A program made the translations under genes and the position numbers. 64,000 nt of DNA from CAVZCK01 sp963798805 (GTDB taxonomy: Bacteria > Pseudomonadota > Alphaproteobacteria > Rhizobiales > Rhodomicrobiaceae), in the NCBI GenBank assembly GCA_963798805.1, contig CAWCVC010000010.1, positions 558,001 through 622,000 on the forward strand, in the 5' to 3' direction. Numbering within the stretch: position 1 is the stretch's first letter; the number at the start of each line of letters is the position of its first letter. The notes under the pieces are model-generated. The model did not search any database and had not been told where the DNA came from. It worked only from the letters and a program-made list of their open reading frames with translations. This document shows positions 55,187-64,000 of the stretch, in pieces.

Positions 55187-55201
55187 TCTGTCGATCCGAT
55201 C

Positions 55202-56198
55202 TTGAGACTCCGCGCCTTGGTCAAAGAGACCATCTACGGCATCGCCGCTGCCGCCGGCTTACCACGCAGTGCGGGTTCGCATCGGGGCAATGGCCTCATC
55301 GTGCTCACCTATCACAGCGTTGGGCTGGCTAGTGAGTACCCCTATCTCAACCGAATGCCCCCGAATCGCTTCCGGGCGCAAATCGGTTATCTGAAGGCTC
55401 ATTACGACGTGGTCACGATTGCCAGAGGCTTCGACCGCCTAGCGTCAGGCGATAGGTATGAGAGCCGCAGGCGGCCCATGGTGGCTATCACAGTGGACGA
55501 CGGCTACGCCGACAACTACGACCATATCTTCCCGATCGCGCGGGAAGAGGGGGTGCCGCTCGCCATCTTCCTTGCAACGGATTATCTTGACAGCGGACAG
55601 CTGCCGTGGCCGACGCGCATCTCGGCCCTCATTCATTTCGCCACGTCGAAGCGGTGTCCGCTGCCTGGCGGCAGGATCGCGCCATTGAGCCTGCCGATCG
55701 AAACGCGGGACGAGAAGCGCGCCGCGAGTCGGGCGCTGCGGCAAGCATTGAGCCGAACTCGACCAACCCGAGCGGGACGACGTGCTCGCCGACATTTCCC
55801 GGACGCTCGCGCCGGAAAACATGCGGCTTTTGCCGCCGCTGACCTGGTCGCAGGTACACGAAATGCAGAACGCGGGGGTGTTGTTCGGCTCCCATACATG
55901 TTTTCACGCCTGGCTCGATCGGGTCAGTGTGGGGGAGCTCGAACGCGAGCTCGGTTCGGCCAAAGCTCGCATTGAGGCGGAGACTCGTGCGGTGTGTGAT
56001 GTAATCGCATACCCGAATGGCAACCACGACGCAGCGGTCCGCGCCGCCACGGCACGCGCTGGATACCGCTACGCGTTGACACAAGAGCGCGGCATCAACG
56101 TCACCGGCTTCCATCCCTTCGCGGTTCGCCGGATCGAGGTGCCTTACAACGAGCGGCTCGGCACATTCATCTGCCGCACGGCTGGATTTGCAGCATGA
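55202..56198 (+). CDS. Polysaccharide deacetylase (NodB family), one frameshift
   Basis: About 331 residues when corrected. NodB motifs: GLIVLTYHSVG, VAITVDDGYADNYDHI (DD metal/base) and, after the break, VLFGSHTCFHAWLDRV (H-x-x-x-H metal ligands) and VIAYPNGNHDAAVRAA. The break is at GAACTC (55755-55760). Removing the extra A joins ALRQALSRLDQPERDDVL to ADISRTLAPENM. The start is a TTG. The stop overlaps the next gene's start (ATGA). It would de-N-acetylate an amino sugar of the polymer. Confidence 0.83.
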
Positions 56199-57397
56199 TC
56201 GTGTCCCAGACCATACCTTCAGGTGCGAGAGGGGAGGTTGCGCACCGTCCAAGCGGACCGGCTCCGCGCACCCTTATTGTCGGCAGTGCGATCGGAGGCG
56301 GTGGAGCCGAGCGGCGATTCCGACTTCTTCTCGAGCATCTCTTCGGGGGCACCGCGGACGGTATTGCCTTGTGCGCATGTCCCGCACCAGAACTGCGCGC
56401 GGGGCAGAGTTTCAAGTCGCTCGGATGGCGGGGCAAGAGGGACTATGCCAAAGCCGTCTTCGCCCTACGCCGCGCTCTCTCAAGGCGAAGGCATGAAGCC
56501 GTCATCTCTCTCGGCCTCTACCCCAACGTCCTGCTGTGGGCGGCAAGTCGCGCGCTGCGCAACCGCCCTGCCCTCATCATGACTGAGATCACCCGACCCT
56601 ATACGGAGAGCATTAAATTCTCCGGTCCGATCAACGCGCGAGTTCGTCAGCCTCTCTACCGTATGAGCTATGGTGGCGCCGACCTGGTGGCTGCCAATTC
56701 CGAGGACGGGCTGTACGAGATCATCACTCACTATGGGGTCAAACCTGAGACGGCCATTCGCGTTCCCAATCTGATTGAGGCTGATCGCGTCAACGTACTG
56801 GCAGGGCCGCAATCACCAGATACGGACATCGTGGCTGGCTCAGGTCCGCTTCGCATCTGCATGGTGGCGCGCTTCGATCCCATCAAGCGCGTCGATACGT
56901 TGCTTTACGCGGCGCATGCTCTTGGTCCCGCATTCAGCTGGGCGATCGACCTCGTGGGCGATGGACCCCAGCGTCCCCGAATTGAGGCACTTGTGGATGA
57001 GCTTTCGATCAGAACGCGGGTCACGCTGCATGGCTGGCTAGAAAACCCATATCCGGTGATAAAGGCTGCTGGCGTCACCGTTCTGTGCTCTGAGTATGAA
57101 GGTTTCTCGAACACAGTGCTTGAATCGATGGTGATCGGAACGCCGGTCATAACCAGCTTCTGTAGTCAGGATTCGAGAGACATGGCGGCGGCGGGCGCAG
57201 TCCTCGGTTTCGAGATCGGCGACTGGTGTGCGCTTCGAGGCCATCTCGTCGCCCTGCAGGAGGAGCCACAACTCGCTGCAAAGCTCAGATCCCGGGCTAG
57301 CGCCTACGCCGCACGCCATCACGTTTCGAATGCAGTGACCGAATACGAAGCGCTTGTACGGAAAACGGTCTCTCTCCGCGCAAGCGGCAACCGCTAA
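56195..57397 (+). CDS. Glycosyltransferase family 4
   Basis: A 400-residue GT-B enzyme. TLIVGSAIGGGGAERRFRLLLEHLF in the N-terminal part; IRVPNLIEADRVN, RICMVARFDPIKRVDTLLYAAH and GVTVLCSEYEGFSNTVLESMVIGTPVITS form the C-terminal donor site (E-x7-E). Frame intact, unlike the genes after it. Confidence 0.89.
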   Translation: MIVSQTIPSGARGEVAHRPSGPAPRTLIVGSAIGGGGAERRFRLLLEHLFGGTADGIALCACPAPELRAGQSFKSLGWRGKRDYAKAVFALRRALSRRRHEAVISLGLYPNVLLWAASRALRNRPALIMTEITRPYTESIKFSGPINARVRQPLYRMSYGGADLVAANSEDGLYEIITHYGVKPETAIRVPNLIEADRVNVLAGPQSPDTDIVAGSGPLRICMVARFDPIKRVDTLLYAAHALGPAFSWAIDLVGDGPQRPRIEALVDELSIRTRVTLHGWLENPYPVIKAAGVTVLCSEYEGFSNTVLESMVIGTPVITSFCSQDSRDMAAAGAVLGFEIGDWCALRGHLVALQEEPQLAAKLRSRASAYAARHHVSNAVTEYEALVRKTVSLRASGNR

Positions 57398-57801
57398 GAA
57401 GGCAGCATGTTGACGCTCGTATCACGCCTTTTACTTCCAGTCGTTCCCGGTCAGCGACAAGATGCCTTGTTGGCACTTGGGGAATATCGCCATTGGCGGG
57501 CGTTACGTCGTCATGGGACGAGAAACTAGGCATCTGAATTGACGCCGAGCCGCTTCGTCGCGTCGGCCGTCGCTATGACGCCGACCAATGGTGCTCGATT
57601 GATCGAGGCGGTGCCACCTGCAACACCGCTCCACGCTATTTCACTGCCGAACAACGAGTGTGATTTCAATCACGATCCGCGCAGTCATCCGGTCCCCGAT
57701 ACAACACAATGCGCATGCGCGGTCCTAGATGAGCGGCAATTTCGCATGGCCTGAAAACGCGCCCCTAGCGCACCGGTAGTGAGGATGCGGCGGACTGCAC
57801 G
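57398..57801. other. Intergenic gap
   Basis: About 400 bases between an intact glycosyltransferase and a frame-broken acyltransferase. Short open frames (57539-57754) match nothing I know and lack ribosome sites. It may hide remains of another broken gene. Confidence 0.35.
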
Positions 57802-58835
57802 ATGACATCCAGCAGTCGCATCGCCTCAACGATGACCTTCAATTACATTCAAGCCTGCCGCGGCATCGCCGCAATGATGGTTGTGGCGTTTCACATCGGC
57901 GATGCTTCGCCGCGGACAAATATTTTGGCGAGCCGTTGTTCGCTCAGCTCTTCCGCTTCGGCTCGTCTGGGGTTTGAGTTCTTCTTCGTGCTCAGCGGAT
58001 TCTCATCTATTACGTCCACCACCGCGATTTTGGCCATCCCGCTGCGGTGAAGCGGTTCCTCGTGCGACGGGTGGAACGCATCTACCCCACCTACTGCATA
58101 ATATTTCCCGGCGTCGGCATAATCGCGCTGGCCATCCCCGCATTTCGCGATGGCGTCCCCACCGACATGTTCGTCTTGCTGAAGACGCTGCTCCTCGTTC
58201 CGCAGGATCCGGCAGTCGTTGGAGGAACAGGTGCCCCGCTCATTATCGTGGCGTGGTCTCTTCACTACGAGATCGTCTTCTATGTCATATTCGGGATCTG
58301 CATCATCTCTCCTGCTGCAGGTCTAACAAGTGTCGCCGTGCTGGGTGTTTGGTGGCTGGCGACCGCGACCAGCTGGCGCGGGCCGGAATTCATCCTTCAC
58401 TTCCTCACGCCGCACTACTTCGCGATCTTCGGCTTCGGCGTGGCGAGTGCGTGGATGAGCGTCCGCCACATGGTTAGAGCGCCAGCCTTATGGGCTGCGG
58501 TCGGCACGACAATCTACGCGGCCTGCGCTGTGTTCGAGGTAGGGGAGATGTTCGTCAAGAACCTGCTTCAATGCCGGGCGGTCCGAGATCGTCTCACTCG
58601 GATATGGTTTCGGATCGGCCCTCCTGGCCGCCGGTCTCGTCGGACTCAGGCGCGGCGACAACGCGCTGTGCCCAATTGGCTCGTGCGCATTGGAGACGCG
58701 TCCTATGTTCTTTATCTCGCGCACTTCCCGATCATCAGCGCCTGCGCCAAGGTTCTGACCATTCTAGCCGATCTTATTCAGCCGCAGTTAGAAATTGCGC
58801 TGGCGAATGTGGCGCAAGGCATTGAACTTGCGTAG
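57802..58835 (+). CDS. Acyltransferase-3 family protein, several frameshifts
   Basis: Second OafA-type acyltransferase. Starts FNYIQACRGIAAMMVVAFHIGDA. Reading across frames gives a full, convincing protein: FAADKYFGEPLFAQLFRFGSSG, then VEFFFVLSGFLIYYVHHRD, and then VKRFLVRRVERIYPTYCIIF onward in one frame to WSLHYEIVFYVIFGICI. This requires a missing T near 57904, an extra T near 57974 and a missing C near 58007. Two more compensating breaks lie near 58570-58670, ending in IGDASYVLYLAHFP. Motifs survive between the breaks, so the decay, if real, is recent. Confidence 0.7.
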
Positions 58836-58889
58836 GAAATGGGTGTCGCAGCCATCCTATGCGCGCCGTAGCGCAGAGCCACACCCGCC

Positions 58890-60250
58890 ATGACCGACGA
58901 TAGCCCGCTCACCGTTCCCTATCCAGCCGTGTCGCGCAAGAAAGTCACAGCTGCCTTCGATGGCGGTGTCTCTCCTCCGACAGGGCGTCATGCTGCTCGC
59001 GCTTGCCGAGCGTCGGCGGGCTCTCTCCCAAACTCTCCTGCTTTGATCGCCGACCGGCGCGATCGGGCGCATATGACGACAGTCGAGGACATACTGAAAG
59101 GGCGCATGTTGGCGATCGCCTGCGGCTACGCGGATGGCAATGACTTCGACTGGCTGCGCTGCGATGCCGCCTTCAAGCTTGCCTGCGGGCGGCTGCCCGA
59201 CACGGGCAATGATCTATGCTCGCAGCCGACCACTCGCGCTGGAAGAACGCGCCGACGCTGAAGGAGATCATCCGCCTGACCTATGCGCTCGTCGACATCT
59301 GGTGCCGAGCTACAAGATGCCGCCGGCATCGGTGGTGCTGGACATCGATGACACGCTCGACGTGGTGCACGGTCATCAGAAATGTCGGAATGGAATGCCC
59401 ATTACGACGAGCGCTGCTTTCTGCCGATCCACATCTATGAGACAGCGACGGGCCGCCCGGTCACCATGATCCTGCGTCGGGAATACGCCCTCAGGCAAGG
59501 AAGTCCGTGGATTACTGCGCCGTCTGATCAATCGCATTCGCCGGCATCGGTCCATACGCGCATCGCCATTCGTGGCGATAGTCACTACGGCCAGAAGAAG
59601 TTATGAGCTGGTGTGAGGCCAATGACATCGACTATGTCTTCGGCTTTGCTGGCAATACCGTGCTCGACCGCTTGGTCCAACCGGAGGCCGATGATATCCG
59701 GACGCGCCGCGCGAGGAGCAAGCAGTTCTGCGCGGCTTCGCCGAAACGCGCTATGCGGCAAAATCCTGGGCCAGGGAGCGCCGTGTTGTGGACGCATCTA
59801 GGCGAGCGCGGGTAAGAGGACGAATGCTCCGCCGCGGGCTCGACATCCGCTATGCCGTCACCTCGCTGGCGAAAGGCAACGCCGACACATCAATGCGACC
59901 CTCTACTGCGACAGGGGACAGGCAGAGAATCTGATCAAGCAACATAAAGCGCAACTCGCATCCGATCGCACCAGCTGCCGATCGCCGCTTGCTAATCAGA
60001 TGCGGCTCATTCTGCACACCGCCGCCTATTGGCTGATGCTCGATGTGCGCGATTGCGTGCCGTCCTGGCATCCTTTGCGGCAAAGCGAGTTCGCCAGCAT
60101 TGGCCTGCGCCTGCTGAAAATCGCCGGACGTTTCGTCGAGACCGCGAGCCGCATCCGTGTGGCACTCGCCTCGTGCTGCCCGGAGGCCGAGCTGTTCAGC
60201 CTCGTTGCCTTCCGGCTGCAATCGTCCGGGACGGAATGGTGGGGCATGAC
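58890..60250 (+). pseudogene. IS1380-family transposase remnant, many frameshifts
   Basis: Fragments in alternating frames follow IS1380 order: KVTAAFDGG, HMTTVEDILKGRMLAIACGYADGNDFDWL, RCDAAFKLACGRLPDTGNDLCSQPT, SVVLDIDDTLDVVHGHQ, FLPIHIYETATGRPVTMILR, MSWCEANDIDYVFGFAGNTVLDRL and MRLILHTAAYWLMLDVRDCVP with a final RFVETASRIRVALASCCPEAELF. Ends of the element could not be delimited. At least five breaks. Confidence 0.8.
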
Positions 60251-60559
60251 CGCCCCAGGAGCCCGGACCATCCACCTTCAGCGCGTCGACAGCGTACTCG
60301 AGCCGATCAGCCTGCCGGACGTTCCGCACAGGACGGATCACCTCGCCCAGCAGACGAAAGAAGATAGCCTGCTCGGACGCATAAGAACGGCTAGGGAGTG
60401 GCCTCGCCTGGGTAGCGACCTCTTTTGTGATCACTTTTCGGGGCAAGTTGCGCGTTCAGCTTGGTGTTCTGGCGGTTCATCGAAAAACCAATGTTGAAAC
60501 TCCTTCGATCCCGGACTGACGTCGGCCGATCCAAGATTTCGGGCGAGGCGGGCTAGCGA

Positions 60560-61720
60560 ACCTTGCGATCGATCCCGATCCACGTCGTCCAGGTCATTGT
60601 CAGTCTCGATAACGAGGCTGCCGGCACTACGCCGTGGCTGCGGCGGCTCGTCATCGAGCTTCACACACGCGAACTCGTCGTCGATGTTCTCGCGCTGTCG
60701 CTCGCAGACAAAGCACCGGCAGAACTGAAGGGACTTTCGCTCCATCGTCCCGACAGGGCCGACTTCCAGGACTTGGAACGCTGCTCGGATCGCGGTCGTT
60801 GAAGCAGGCGGTCATGGCGGCGGGCCAAAAGGGGCATGTTCTTCATAGCAGCGGGCTTTGGCGCCTGCCGAACGTTATCCGGGCTGGGCGGCCGCCCGGA
60901 CCGGCTGCCCGCTCGTCGTGTCGCCGCACGGCATGCTGGGCCCTGGTGCCTTCCAATTCTCCGCCCAAAAGAAACGGCTGTTTGCCGCGCTGGTGCAGGA
61001 CGATGCGCTCGCCGCAGTCACCTGCTTCCACGCTACGGCGAAAAGGAGTCGAGGATATTCGCGGATACGGGCTGACGGCACCGGTGGCGCTGATTCCGAA
61101 CGGCATCGACATGCCGACGGATCTGGCCATCCGCATCTCCCGCGCCGCACATATCAGGCGTTAGCACGGAAGGGGCCGCTCGACGATCACTGCTGTATCT
61201 GGGGCGTGTTCATCGCATCAGAGGCTCCCACAATCTGATCGCAGCCTGGGCTTTGGTCTACAGCAAGTACCCTCTATGGGACCTCCGCGTCGTTGGGCCT
61301 TGCGACGACGGTTACAAAGATGAACTGCGTGCTGAAGTAGAGCGTCTCGACCTATCGCGGGTGGACTTCAGCGACGCTGTGTACGGTGACGACAAGCTGG
61401 AGGCCTACCGGAGTGCCGATCTGTGGTCCTCCCAACGAGCACGGAAAACTTTGGAATGGTCGTCGCCAATCGTTGGCCAATGGCACGCCGGTCATCTGCA
61501 CGAGGGGCGCGCCCTGGGAGGGGCTCAGGCGCACGGGTGCGGCTGGTGGATCGACCACGGAGTCGAGCCGCTCGCGGCCGCATTATCCGAGGCCATGGTG
61601 TTGCCACGCGGGAACTCAAGCGCATGGGCGCTCGGGGGCGTGACTGGATGATCCGCGACTTCTCCTGGGCACACGTCGCGGCCGACATGGAGAGCTATAC
61701 CGTTGGTGCAAAACGAACGA
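60560..61720 (+). pseudogene. Glycosyltransferase family 4, many frameshifts
   Basis: Pieces in order: IPIHVVQVIVSLDNEAAGTT, HVLHSSGLWRLPN, VVSPHGMLGPGAFQFSAQKK, APVALIPNGIDMP, WALVYSKYPLWDLRVVGPCDDGYKDEL, and (in a different frame) VLPTSTENFGMVVA, NGTPVICTRGAPWEGL and HGCGWWIDHGVEPLAAALSEAM. Together these are a complete GT4. One break is at 61469, where GAATC of an expected GCCGAATCG has become AATC. Others are near 61025, 61424, 61525 and 61611. Confidence 0.72.
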
Positions 61721-61749
61721 CGATCAGCGGTCTTCGTAACCTTCACGTA

Positions 61750-62430
61750 ATGAAAGCCGCCTCTACTCGAGAAACTATTGGAACAGACGCGTCAGTGATG
61801 ATCTCTGCGGCTTCGCATCACCAAAAACGGCGACTTCGCTGGCGTCTACTGGGGCTGCTTGCGCTCATAGTCGCACAGCCTGTGTTGCGTGGGCGATGCC
61901 ACTCGGCAAGGTGCTCTCACTGGCGCTGGAACAGCGATTTCCTCGACCCGACGAGGTCAGCCTCGATGCCCCGAAGGGATTATAGTGCTCGCGCAGAATA
62001 CGCGCGTTTCGAGGCCGGTGTGGCGCTCGCAGCGCGCACCGAGCCTGCGTCTCGTTCTCGTTCTCGTGACTGGACCGAAGACAGAGCGTGTCCGCGCTCT
62101 CGCGCTTGGAAAAGGCATTTCCGAAGAGCGAGTCACCTTGAGCTCCACTCGACGACTACCTACGAGAACGCTCACTACACCCGCCGTCTTTTGACAAATG
62201 GTGACGGGCCTAACGGGGCGCTGGCTGCTCGTTACAAGTGGCATTCATATGCCCCGGGCGGTCGGCGTCTTCCGACATGCAGGCTTCGACGTCGTGCCCT
62301 ATCCGGTCTTTGCGACGGAGTATCCGCAGATCGTCACAGTCTATGGCTTGCCCTACGGGAATGGATAGGCCTTATCGTGTACGACGTGCGGGGGCGCACT
62401 GATGCGCTCTGGCCGTCGCCACGCGAGGCC
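61750..62430 (+). pseudogene. YdcF/ElyC-like DUF218 protein, several frameshifts
   Basis: Membrane-anchored DUF218 family. N-terminal RLRWRLLGLLALIVAQPVL; then ARFEAGVALAARTPSLRLV pieces, ERVRALALGKGISEERVTL, TTYENAHYTRRLL, WLLVTSGIHMPRAVGVFRHAGFDVVPYPVFATEYPQI and the end ALREWIGLIVYDVRGRTDAL. These proteins act on envelope or lipid-linked sugars. At least four breaks separate the pieces. Confidence 0.65.
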
Positions 62431-62505
62431 CCCCGATCTCCGCCGGCTGCAAGTCACGATGGAAAAGGTTGGTGGCAATTGGGACAGTGTGACGGATCGA
62501 ACGCA

Positions 62506-63051
62506 ATGAGGATCGACGTCGCGACCAATCGTGCTGCTCGTAAATGGAGCCGAAAGGTGATTGCGGGCCGCGTGCTCTGGGATCTCGCGCACCCGCTTTT
62601 TGCGTTCAGTCCAAGGCCGATGTGGGCATGGTGACGCGGCTTGCTGCTCCTTTTCGGATACGATTGGTCGGCGGGCGCAAATCTATCCGACAGCTCGCAT
62701 TTCGATTCCCTGGAACCTTTCCATCGGACACGACAGCGCGATCGGCGATCACGCAATTGTCTACGCCCTTGGCCCCATCACCATCGGCACCCGAACAACG
62801 ATTTCGCAAGGTGCCCACCTGTGCGCCGGAACCCATGATTACCGCGACCGACGATGCCGCTGATAAAGCCAACGATCACTATCGGCGATGACGCCTGGAT
62901 CTGTGTCAATGCTTCGTGCGTCCAGGCGTGCAGTTGGCCCCTGCACCATCGTCGGCGCTCGCGCCGTCGTCGTGAAGAACGTCGCGGCCAACCTAATCGT
63001 CGCCGAAATCCGGCACGAGTCGTAAAACCACGGGGTCGAGACACGAAATGA
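62506..63051 (+). pseudogene. WcaF-like acetyltransferase, frameshifted
   Basis: Left-handed beta-helix acetyltransferase. AARKWSRKVIAGRVLWDLAHPLFAFSPRPMWAWR, then IGRRAQIYPTARISIPWNLSIG, ITIGTRTTISQGAHLCAGTHDYRD and TIGDDAWICVNA, and finally VVKNVAANLIVAGNPARVVKPRG across frames. These hexapeptide repeats define the family. ATG 62506; the stop overlaps the next ATG (63048). Confidence 0.7.
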
Positions 63052-63695
63052 GCAATATCGCCATCAACGAAATCTCTGGCTGCCGGTACGCGAATACCGT
63101 AACGAGATCTCCCACAAGATCCTGCTGAAGCCGACGTTTGCCGCGCTCGATGCCTTCTTCTCGAACAGTGGGCGGCCACGCCGGCTGTCGATCTCGTGTG
63201 TGGCGATGGCAGCGTAGCGGCTTTGCTTGCCGACAGAGGATATGACGTCTGTGGCGCCGATCATCCGAGGAGGGCATTGTCAAGCGAGAACTGCCTATCC
63301 CGGCCGCCACCTCGAGATCGGTTCTGCGTACGAGGACCTCGCCAAACGCTATGGCCGTTTTCCAGCCGTGGGCAGCCTTGGGTTCCTCGAGCATGTCTAC
63401 GCGCCGCGCGATTACGCCATCACGCTCTATGATCTGTTGGAACCCGGCGGAATAACAATTCTATCCACTCCCTACCACGGCTACATCAAAAATCTCGCTC
63501 TGGCGCTATCCGGAAAGCTGGACGATCATTTCACCGCGCTTTGGGATCACGGCCACATCAAGTTCTGGTCGATCAAGATGTCTGGAATACTTCTGCGCGA
63601 GGTCGGGTTCGAGCAGCAGACATTCTCTCGGGTCTGGACGGATACCGCCGCCTGCAATGTCGCTAATCGCCGTGGCGAAGAAACCGGCGGCATAG
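63048..63695 (+). pseudogene. Class I SAM methyltransferase, frameshifted
   Basis: Reconstructed pieces: WLPVREYRNEISHKILLKPTF, then VAALLADRGYDVCGADHS, then AYPGRHLEIGSAYEDLAKRYGRFPAVGSLGFLEHVYAPRDYAI and LYDLLEPGGITILSTPYHGYIKNLALAL, ending GRIPPPAMSLIAVAKKPAA (stop 63693-63695). It is a methyltransferase of the type usually found next to polysaccharide glycosyltransferases. Breaks lie near 63085, 63190, 63265 and 63632. Confidence 0.7.
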
Positions 63696-63715
63696 GCAGC
63701 GGGTGACATCTCCCC

Positions 63716-64000
63716 ATGAGACGCGATCGGCTCATTCATGGGACCAGCCGAACGCTCGACGAGGAGCAGCACATCGAGCGCTGCATCGCGAGTCTCCGGA
63801 GATCAATGCGATACTTTAACGGTGGTCGACAGCGGCTCGCGAGACAAAACATTACCGAGTCCGCCACGCGCTCGGGGCTGATGTCGTCGTAAACCCTTGG
63901 GTGAACTACGCAACGTACATGAACTTCGGCATTGACCAACTCGCTGGTCGCGGCGGTTGGCAGCTGCGGATCGATGCCGACTGGATCGTCACATCCGCAC
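63716..64000 (+). pseudogene. Glycosyltransferase family 2, N-terminal part, frameshifted
   Basis: EEQHIERCIASL, CDTLTVVDSGSRDKT, GADVVVNPWVNYATYMNFGIDQLAGRGGWQLRIDAD (in two frames) are the nucleotide-sugar part of a GT2 enzyme, including the DxD-like DAD. It runs off the window. At least two breaks (63760-63880). Confidence 0.68.

Noticed and set aside
57539..57754. Possible 71-residue protein
   Set aside because: No ribosome site, no family and unlike the codon use of neighbours.
1..64000. CRISPR array or rRNA operon
   Set aside because: No regularly spaced direct repeats with unique spacers and no rRNA-like segments were seen.

Overview
The window reads as a high-GC alphaproteobacterial chromosome, most likely from the Hyphomicrobiales. 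The support is the gene families: phosphatidylcholine synthase, class I PHA synthase, 3-hydroxybutyrate dehydrogenase, DUF3096, the Cys-rich 'GEWCC' secreted family, and dispersed rhizobial-type palindromic repeats. I cannot assign a genus from sequence alone.

Layout. 1-6.4 kb is a fatty-acid oxidation block: the C-terminus of an acyl-CoA dehydrogenase, a FadJ-like bifunctional enzyme and a FadI-like thiolase, facing an acyl-CoA ligase overlapped with a MerR regulator. 6.6-13.7 kb holds a membrane protein, an ACP/ketosynthase pair, a Ca2+/Na+ antiporter, a UdgX-type uracil-DNA glycosylase, 3-hydroxybutyrate dehydrogenase translationally coupled to a patatin, and a DUF502 protein. 13.8-17.6 kb is accessory: two tandem Cys-rich secreted paralogues and a small cassette around an orphan ParA-like ATPase. 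17.9-33.4 kb contains an SDR, uvrA, a pentapeptide membrane protein, two neighbouring secreted proteins sharing a roughly 84-residue repeat (one with a VWA domain), a nitroreductase, a MaoC/CitE/NAD-kinase set, cutA, an M15-like peptidase and phosphatidylcholine synthase. 33.5-37.4 kb has a TerC protein followed by a nest of repeats: four hairpin elements bounded by CTAG, a 113-bp MITE copy, an intact IS1182-family element and an IS630-family element. 37.5-46.7 kb is core metabolism: hydrolase, phaC, aminotransferase, hom, glpX and recJ. A tRNA-Glu at 46.75 kb precedes a polysaccharide cluster (47-64 kb) with flippase, polymerase, FkbM methyltransferases, acyltransferases, glycosyltransferases, a deacetylase, a YdcF-like protein, a WcaF-like acetyltransferase and a broken IS1380-family transposase.

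The main observation concerns the reading frames. Seven single-base frameshifts in six otherwise intact genes (12.9-55.8 kb) are all explained by duplication of the adenine in a GANTC motif, the CcrM methylation site of alphaproteobacteria (GACTC to GAACTC, or GAGTC to GAAGTC). Undoing the duplication restores family motifs. The simplest explanation is methylation-induced basecalling error in long-read data, so these genes are probably intact in the cell. From about 57.8 kb to the end, nearly every gene carries several further indels while keeping good protein motifs between them. That stretch is either low-accuracy sequence or a very recently decayed polysaccharide region.
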